From positions 2,084 to 13,155 of the forward strand of contig DDHL01000094.1 in assembly GCA_002352945.1 (NCBI GenBank): DNA of 11,072 bases, written 5' to 3'. The position numbers and the translations under genes are program-made. Of this stretch, positions 6,638-11,072 are shown piece by piece; the first letter of the stretch is position 1; each line of letters starts with the position of its first letter. The notes under the pieces are model-generated. The model was not told the origin of the DNA. It did no database searches and saw only the letters and a list, made by a program, of their open reading frames with translations. Source of the stretch: Campylobacteraceae bacterium UBA1877 (GTDB lineage Bacteria > Campylobacterota > Campylobacteria > Campylobacterales > Campylobacteraceae).

Positions 6638-6675
6638 GTTTACATGTAGGCTTGGCCTACATGTAAACTTTATTT
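6636..6675 (+). terminator. dctPQM terminator made of two inverted TACATGTA motifs
   Basis: A 16-bp perfect stem AAGTTTACATGTAGGC (6636-6651) / GCCTACATGTAAACTT (6655-6670) with loop TTG, then TATTTGC. The left arm includes the last bases of the dctM stop codon. The T-run is short, but the stem is long and perfect. Each arm carries one copy of the TTTACATGTA palindrome seen elsewhere in the window. Confidence 0.8.
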
Positions 6676-6694
6676 GCAATAAAATCCTTTTTGC

Positions 6695-6700
6695 TATACT
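6695..6700 (+). promoter_or_regulatory. -10 element for the phosphatase gene
   Basis: TTTTTGCTATACTC is close to the Campylobacterota extended -10 (TGC-TATACT). It lies between the dctM terminator and the phosphatase gene and would give a leader of about 25 nt that begins next to the TTTACATGTAA palindrome. Confidence 0.6.
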
Positions 6701-6711
6701 CATAAACCATC

Positions 6712-6722
6712 TTTACATGTAA
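6712..6722. repeat. TTTACATGTAA palindrome in the phosphatase leader
   Basis: It is followed by GGC, as at 8671. Its last bases overlap the likely ribosome site AAGG (6721-6724), so a hairpin formed here could hide that site. As DNA it lies just downstream of the -10, where a bound repressor would block transcription. Confidence 0.65.
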
Positions 6723-6732
6723 GGCTAAAAGA

Positions 6733-7401
6733 GTGAAGTTAAATTTAGAATCTTTTTGGGGTTACACAGCTGCGCAGATTTGGGCGATGGTAGCTGAGCA
6801 CAATATATTAAATGTTTTTCGAAAAAATTTCCATGAGGTTTGGCCTAGAACCCTTTATAGAAGTTCTCAGCCAACAACCTATCAATTAGAAGAGTATATT
6901 CAAAAATATGGAATTAAAACAGTTATAAATTTGCGAAGATTCAAAGGTCTTACTGTTTTAGGAGAGCTAGAAAAGAGAGTCTGTGAGCAAAAGGGTGTTA
7001 AAATGGTCTCAATTAAGGCATACTCAAGGCAGATGCCAAGGCCAAAAGCTTTGCGTGAGTTTAAGGAAGTGTTTGAAAATATCGAATATCCAGCGCTCAT
7101 TCACTGCAAGTCTGGAGCTGACAGAGCCGGTTTGGGAAGTGCTTTGTATTTGCATTTTATGCGCCAAATCGATCCAGAAAAATCCAATCAACTCTCATTT
7201 TGGCCTTATGGGCACATAAAAGGAGGACGCACTGGATTGATTGATCACTTTTTTGAACTTTATGCAAAAGCAAAACAAAAAGATCCAAATTTGGATATTA
7301 TAAAGTTTGGCGAAAGCTTAAATTATAAGCAGATTGAACAAGGGTTCAAGCCAAAAGCTTTTTGGAATGCTTTAGTGGAGTACATTTTACGCCGTGAGTG
7401 A
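6733..7401 (+). CDS. Small cysteine phosphatase (tyrosine/dual-specificity type)
   Basis: 222 residues from a GTG start; AAGG at 6721-6724 is eight bases before it, and no better start exists before residue 19. The catalytic loop is HCKSGADR (124-131), matching HCx5R with nucleophile Cys125 and phosphate-binding Arg131. RSSQPTTYQLEEYI (43-56), IKTVINLR (61-68) and the segment after the loop match small dual-specificity-like phosphatases of the kind that open with LYRSSQP. A general-acid Asp in the usual place upstream is not obvious. No signal peptide, so it is cytoplasmic; the first 20 residues may be amphipathic. Substrate unknown: protein phosphotyrosine, phosphoinositide-like or sugar-lipid phosphates are all possible. 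It stands alone with its own promoter between two transport operons, so its context does not reveal a role. Confidence 0.85.
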   Translation: MKLNLESFWGYTAAQIWAMVAEHNILNVFRKNFHEVWPRTLYRSSQPTTYQLEEYIQKYGIKTVINLRRFKGLTVLGELEKRVCEQKGVKMVSIKAYSRQMPRPKALREFKEVFENIEYPALIHCKSGADRAGLGSALYLHFMRQIDPEKSNQLSFWPYGHIKGGRTGLIDHFFELYAKAKQKDPNLDIIKFGESLNYKQIEQGFKPKAFWNALVEYILRRE

Positions 7402-7431
7402 GTTGCTCCAAGTAGCATTTTTATTAAATGG

Positions 7432-7454
7432 ACATTTTTTGTTCAAAAAAATGT
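7432..7454. repeat. AT-rich inverted repeat after the phosphatase gene
   Basis: ACATTTTTT (7432-7440), spacer GTTC, AAAAAAATGT (7445-7454). It could form a weak hairpin and may serve as part of a terminator, since CATTTTTATT (7416-7425) also follows a short TGCT/AGCA stem. It may equally be an UP-like element or plain A-tract DNA upstream of livJ. Confidence 0.35.
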
Positions 7455-7460
7455 AAGAAT

Positions 7461-7475
7461 TAAAGCTAAGCTTTA
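7461..7475. promoter_or_regulatory. Inverted repeat TAAAGCT-A-AGCTTTA upstream of livJ
   Basis: Perfect 7-base arms around one central base, 36 bases before the livJ ATG and next to a poor -10 candidate (TAAACT, 7477-7482). The position and symmetry fit a repressor or activator site for the liv operon. No matching known operator was recognised. Confidence 0.4.
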
Positions 7476-7510
7476 GTAAACTACATGAAACATTTTTTGA
7501 AGGAGTCTGT

Positions 7511-8629
7511 ATGAAACGATTGGGTGCTTTAGCAACATCAGTTGCCCTCATCTCTTCATTAGCGATTGCTAAAGAGATCAAAATTGGTGCAGTAATGCCA
7601 ATGAGCGGACCTTTGGCAGCTTATGGTCAAATCACATACGAGGGTATCCAGTTGGCTAACAAGTTACAACCAACACTTGCCAACGGAGATACCGTAAAAG
7701 TTGTGTTAGTTGACAATAAAGGCGACAAAGTTGAAACTGCAACAGCAACTACACGTTTAATCACTGCAGATGGTGTTGTTGGTATTTTAGGAGCTTTAAC
7801 TAGTACAAATACAGCCCAGGTTATTGCAGTTGCCGATAAACGACAAGTTCCTGTAATTGCCGCTGTTGCAACAAATGATCAACTCACTACAAACCGTAAA
7901 TTTGCAAACCGTGTCTGTTTTATGGATTCATTCCAAGGAGCTGTTGTTGCAAACTACGCCTTTAAAGATTTAGGTCTAAAAACAGCAGCTGTTATTATCG
8001 ACCAAGCGCAAGTTTATTCACTAGGATTGGCAAAAGCTTTTGAGCAAGCTTTTAAAGCTGCTGGTGGAAAAGTTGTGAAAAAAATTACAATCAGCTCAGG
8101 CGATAAAGATTTTAAGGCTGCAGTAGCTCAAGTTAAGAGTGCAAATCCAGACTTTATGTTCCTACCGCTTTACCACCCAGAAGCGTCAATGATTGCTCGC
8201 CAGTCAAAACAAGCTGGACTCGATGTGCCAATGTTTTCAGGCGATGGCGTATCTAATCAAACCTTTATTGACTTAGGTGGTAGTGCCGTTGAAGGTTACA
8301 TGTTTACAGACTTTTTTGACTATTCAGCACCTCCAACTCAAAAATCAAAAGATTTCATAGCCGATTATGAAAAAGAGACAGGCAAAAAAGAGCTCGGCTC
8401 TTTTACAGCTCTTGGCGCAGATACATACTTTTTAATGGTTGATGCGATGAATCGATGTGAAGATCCAACTGATACAGTTTGTATAAACGAACAAATTAAA
8501 GCTACAACTGATTTTGAAGGTGTAAGTGGTGTTATCAATATTGATGAAAAAGGTAATGCTACACGTTCTGCAGTTATTAAAGTTATCCAAAATGGAAAAC
8601 CTGTTTATAAAGCAACAGTGAATCCTTAA
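7511..8629 (+). CDS. livJ: Branched-chain amino acid ABC transporter, periplasmic binding protein
   Basis: 372 residues, the usual length, starting after GAAGGAG. Signal peptide MKRLGALATSVALISSLAIA is cleaved before KEIKIG, so the product is periplasmic. Family hallmarks: IKIGAVMPMSGPLAAYGQ (23-40), VDNKGDKVETATATTRLI (67-84), GALTSTNTAQV (94-104; serine/threonine residues that contact the ligand amino-acid group) and FLPLYHPEASMIARQSKQAG (217-236). Cys316 and Cys324 could form a disulfide in the C-terminal lobe; Cys136 is single. It binds leucine, isoleucine, valine or a related amino acid and passes it to LivH/LivM. It is followed by a hairpin that probably limits readthrough into livH. 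The exact ligand cannot be read from the sequence. Confidence 0.92.
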   Translation: MKRLGALATSVALISSLAIAKEIKIGAVMPMSGPLAAYGQITYEGIQLANKLQPTLANGDTVKVVLVDNKGDKVETATATTRLITADGVVGILGALTSTNTAQVIAVADKRQVPVIAAVATNDQLTTNRKFANRVCFMDSFQGAVVANYAFKDLGLKTAAVIIDQAQVYSLGLAKAFEQAFKAAGGKVVKKITISSGDKDFKAAVAQVKSANPDFMFLPLYHPEASMIARQSKQAGLDVPMFSGDGVSNQTFIDLGGSAVEGYMFTDFFDYSAPPTQKSKDFIADYEKETGKKELGSFTALGADTYFLMVDAMNRCEDPTDTVCINEQIKATTDFEGVSGVINIDEKGNATRSAVIKVIQNGKPVYKATVNP

Positions 8630-8634
8630 AAACT

Positions 8635-8656
8635 AAGCCCTCTTTGGAGGGCTTTT
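8635..8656 (+). terminator. Terminator-like hairpin between livJ and livH
   Basis: Perfect 8-bp stem AAGCCCTC (8635-8642) / GAGGGCTT (8647-8654), loop TTTG, with TTTT at 8653-8656. It begins five bases after the livJ stop. Inside an operon such a hairpin usually lets only part of the transcripts go on, giving more binding protein than permease, and it protects the livJ mRNA 3' end. Confidence 0.8.
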
Positions 8657-8670
8657 AGGATTACTAAAGT

Positions 8671-8681
8671 TTTACATGTAA
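8671..8681. repeat. TTTACATGTAA palindrome between livJ and livH
   Basis: It is followed by GGC, as at 6712, giving the shared 14-mer TTTACATGTAAGGC. It sits 14 bases after the livJ hairpin and 43 bases before the livH start. No clear -10 element is seen beside it. Confidence 0.65.
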
Positions 8682-8724
8682 GGCTTTGGTAATCCCTAGT
8701 TATCATGAAATTTATGGAGATTTG

Positions 8725-9621
8725 ATGGATTTTACAGCGTTTATGCAACAGATGCTAAACGGGTTTAGTTTAGGGAGTATGTATGCTCTGGTGGCTATTG
8801 GTTACACCATGGTGTATGGCGTACTCCGACTTATCAACTTTGCCCACGGTGATATCTTGATGGTTGGTGCCTTTTTAGGTTTTTTTGGAATTGCAGTGTT
8901 AGGCCTTCCTTTTTATGCTGCTGTTATTTTGGCAGTTGCAGGATCAGCTCTTTTGGGTGTGATGATTGATAAAATTGCCTACAAGCCCTTAAGAGAAGCA
9001 CCTAGAATTTCACTACTTATTACTGCTATTGGTGTGAGCTTCTTTTTGGAAAATGCATTTAATGTCTTTTTTGGAGGAGTTCCAAGAGCCTTCCCTGTAC
9101 CAGATTTCACAGAACAAATTATCAAAATTGGCGGCTTGATCTTCTCGGTTGCTTCTGTAATGGTTCCAGCTGTTACTTTGGTGCTTTTGGGAGGAATTTT
9201 ACTTATTTTATTTAAAACAAAGTACGGCATGGCAATACGGGCTTTGGCTTTTGATGCCCAAACTGTTAATCTCATGGGAATAGATGCAAATAGAATTTTT
9301 GCAGTTGTTTTTGCATTGGGCTCGGCTTTAGCTGCAGTTGGTGGAATTTTTTGGGCCCTTAATTATCCTACGGTTGAGCCCATGATGGGTGTGCTTATTG
9401 GATTAAAAGCTTTTGCAGCTGCTGTTGTTGGTGGAATTGGAAGTGTTACCGGAGCCGTGCTTGGCGGTTTTATAATAGGTTTTACAGAGGTTGTAGTTAT
9501 TGCGTTCTGGCCTGAGCTTGGCGGATATAAGGATGCATTTGCCTTTGTATTTTTAATTTTAGTACTCCTGTTTAAACCTACGGGTATTTTAGGGTACGAC
9601 TTTGAAAAAGCACGGTTTTAG
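8725..9621 (+). CDS. livH: Branched-chain amino acid ABC transporter permease LivH
   Basis: 298 residues. An in-frame TTG at 8686 would add 13 residues, but ATG at 8725 has GGAGA five bases upstream and starts directly at the conserved N terminus, so it is preferred. About eight membrane helices are predicted. Signatures: LRLINFAHGDILMVGAF (34-50, the LivH hallmark), the EAA-like loop AIRALAFDAQTVNLMGID (170-187) that contacts the ATPase, and GLKAFAAAVVGGIGSVTGAVLGG (226-248). It forms the inner-membrane channel with LivM. It ends in TAG, overlapping the GGAGG ribosome site of livM; the two genes are nine bases apart. Confidence 0.93.
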   Translation: MDFTAFMQQMLNGFSLGSMYALVAIGYTMVYGVLRLINFAHGDILMVGAFLGFFGIAVLGLPFYAAVILAVAGSALLGVMIDKIAYKPLREAPRISLLITAIGVSFFLENAFNVFFGGVPRAFPVPDFTEQIIKIGGLIFSVASVMVPAVTLVLLGGILLILFKTKYGMAIRALAFDAQTVNLMGIDANRIFAVVFALGSALAAVGGIFWALNYPTVEPMMGVLIGLKAFAAAVVGGIGSVTGAVLGGFIIGFTEVVVIAFWPELGGYKDAFAFVFLILVLLFKPTGILGYDFEKARF

Positions 9622-9630
9622 GAGGCGCGC

Positions 9631-10668
9631 ATGGTTTTAAATCAAAGAAAAATGATGCACCTCTTTTTTTATGCGGTTGCAATTTGGTTTATTTGGTTTG
9701 CCCAGACAAACTTAGATGAGTATACTGTTCGAATTTTAAATAATATTGCTATTTTTATGATTTTAGCGGTTAGCTATAACCTTATTAATGGAGTTACTGG
9801 TCAGCTATCCCTTGAGCCAAACGGATTCGTGGCTGTGGGTGCATATGTGGCGGCAATAATTTTGCTAGATTCAGATGCGCTCATTTACCAATACTACATT
9901 GAAGACCCATCTCCATTTGTATTAGCAATTCATAGTCAAAGTTTCATAGTAGCACTTATTGCTGGAGGCATTGTTTCAGCGCTGGTTGCACTGATGCTCT
10001 CGTTTCCAGTATTTAGGGTTCGAGGGGATTATTTGGCCATTGTTACTCTAGGCTTTGGTTTTATAATCCGTATTTTAGCAATCAACAACCCTCAAATTAC
10101 AAATGGCTCTTTAGGGCTCAATGACATTCCTGAGTATTCAAATCTTTACTGGACTGGTGGCATTGCACTTTTAGCAGTAACTATTATCTTAAATATAATC
10201 TACTCTAAATATGGACGTGCAATGAAGGCGGTTCGAGATGATGAAGATACTGCAATAGCAATGGGTGTTAATACCTTTAAAGTAAAAACTCTCGCCTTTT
10301 GCACAAGTGCGTTTATGGAGGGAGTCGGAGGAGGCTTGCTTGCTTGCTTACTTACAAGTATTTCGCCAGATCTTTTTACATTCTTCTTTACATTCCAGCT
10401 TTTAATTATTATCGTTTTAGGTGGTCTTGGAAGCACAACGGGAGCTATTATTGGAACAGTTATTGTAATTGGCGGAGCCGAATGGATGCGCTTTTTAGAT
10501 GAGCCAATAACCCTATTTGGATGGACAAGTCCAGCATTGCCTGGTATGCGAATGGTAGTATTTTCAATCATCTTAATACTTGTTATGCTCTTTGCCCGAG
10601 AAGGAATTATGGGCAAAAAGGAGCTCTTTGAAAAATTTGGCTCCAAAAAACGCAAGGAGGACGCATGA
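9631..10668 (+). CDS. livM: Branched-chain amino acid ABC transporter permease LivM
   Basis: 345 residues, a typical length, with about nine predicted membrane helices. Signatures: NLINGVTGQLSLEPNGFVAVGAY (50-72), FRVRGDYLAIVTLGFGFIIRI (128-148), TNGSLGLNDIP (157-167), the EAA-like loop GRAMKAVRDDEDTAIAMGV (195-213) and IVLGGLGSTTGAIIG (261-275). A polar insert at about 81-105 lies between the early helices. The lysine-rich C terminus is cytoplasmic. The start follows GGAGG (9621-9625). Its TGA stop overlaps the livG start as ATGA, which points to translational coupling. Confidence 0.94.
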   Translation: MVLNQRKMMHLFFYAVAIWFIWFAQTNLDEYTVRILNNIAIFMILAVSYNLINGVTGQLSLEPNGFVAVGAYVAAIILLDSDALIYQYYIEDPSPFVLAIHSQSFIVALIAGGIVSALVALMLSFPVFRVRGDYLAIVTLGFGFIIRILAINNPQITNGSLGLNDIPEYSNLYWTGGIALLAVTIILNIIYSKYGRAMKAVRDDEDTAIAMGVNTFKVKTLAFCTSAFMEGVGGGLLACLLTSISPDLFTFFFTFQLLIIIVLGGLGSTTGAIIGTVIVIGGAEWMRFLDEPITLFGWTSPALPGMRMVVFSIILILVMLFAREGIMGKKELFEKFGSKKRKEDA

Positions 10669-11072
10669 TATTAGATATTAAAAATGTCACCATGCGTTTT
10701 GGAGGTGTAGTAGCGGTAAATAATATCTCTTTTCATGTAACACCAAAAGAGATTTATGGTTTGATTGGTCCAAATGGAGCCGGAAAAACTACACTGTTTA
10801 ACGTGATAACTGGAAACTATGTAGCAACCGAGGGGAGCATACTATTTAAAAATGAAGAGCTTCGCGGGGTTAAACCTCATAAAATTGTCCAAAAAGGGAT
10901 TGCAAGAACATTCCAAAATATACGGCTTTTTAACAGTATGAGTGTTTTGGATAATGTTTTAATTGGGTTTGATTTTCAAGCCCAATATACATTTGTAGAA
11001 GCAATTACTCGGCTTCCTCGGTTTTTTAAAGAAGAGAAGCGGATTCGAACGCGGGCGTTTGAAATTTTAGAG
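10665..11072 (+). CDS. livG: Branched-chain amino acid ABC transporter ATPase LivG, N-terminal part
   Basis: 136 codons are open to the window end, about half of a normal LivG of roughly 255 residues. The ATG at 10665 overlaps the livM stop and follows AAGGAGG (10654-10660). Visible: MILDIKNVTMRFGGVVAV, Walker A GPNGAGKTT (35-43), and the Q-loop in GIARTFQNIRLF (78-89, Gln84), a stretch characteristic of LivG rather than LivF. The signature motif, Walker B and switch histidine lie beyond the window. It is a cytoplasmic ATPase that powers LivHM; livF would be expected next. Confidence 0.93.
   Translation, partial: MILDIKNVTMRFGGVVAVNNISFHVTPKEIYGLIGPNGAGKTTLFNVITGNYVATEGSILFKNEELRGVKPHKIVQKGIARTFQNIRLFNSMSVLDNVLIGFDFQAQYTFVEAITRLPRFFKEEKRIRTRAFEILE

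Noticed and set aside
8686..8724. TTG start adding 13 residues to LivH
   Set aside because: No ribosome site before it and the added residues are not part of the family; ATG 8725 has GGAGA in good position.
8979..9275. 98-codon open frame on the minus strand
   Set aside because: Antisense shadow of livH; no family resemblance and no start signals.
10200..10655. 151-codon open frame on the minus strand
   Set aside because: It lies fully inside livM, opposite a strongly conserved coding frame, has no ribosome site of note and a proline/isoleucine-rich sequence typical of an antisense shadow.

Overview
The window looks like chromosomal DNA from a member of the Campylobacterota (Epsilonproteobacteria). 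It is AT-rich, its promoters show a clear TATAAT-like -10 element behind a T-rich stretch, its genes have strong AAGGAG ribosome sites, and its sensor kinase carries the HQWRQPL H-box common in this group. The genus cannot be fixed from the sequence. No tRNA, rRNA, CRISPR array, insertion sequence or phage gene was seen. Almost all the DNA is coding and no gap exceeds 200 bases.

Region 1 (1-1270): a two-helix membrane sensor gene leaves the window on the left (minus strand). Divergent from it is a small lysine-rich lipoprotein gene of unknown function, which ends in a hairpin shared with the convergent kinase gene.

Region 2 (1270-6675) is a signal-and-uptake module. A Cache-domain histidine kinase (minus strand) is divergent from an OmpR-type response regulator, followed by a three-gene TRAP transporter, dctP-dctQ-dctM, of the C4-dicarboxylate type. 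The layout suggests that the two-component pair senses an external organic acid and controls the transporter. The response regulator is broken into two reading frames exactly at an A AAA AAG heptamer; a -1 shift there restores a full receiver plus winged-helix protein of 224 residues. This is the most interesting point in the window: it may be programmed frameshifting, transcriptional slippage, homopolymer phase variation, a fresh mutation, or a sequencing error. dctP has a structured 5' leader of about 90 nt.

Region 3 (6690-7401): a lone gene for a small tyrosine/dual-specificity-type phosphatase (HCKSGADR signature) with its own promoter.

Region 4 (7402-11072) is a branched-chain amino acid ABC transporter operon, livJ-livH-livM-livG, with livG cut by the window end. 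A terminator-like hairpin between livJ and livH probably makes the binding protein more abundant than the membrane parts. livM and livG overlap by ATGA.

Throughout, a short palindrome with core TTTACATGTAA recurs in intergenic DNA next to gene starts and ends (2851, 6639/6658 as the two arms of a terminator, 6712, 8671) and once inside the kinase gene (1637). It is too frequent to be chance and is not explained by the genes.
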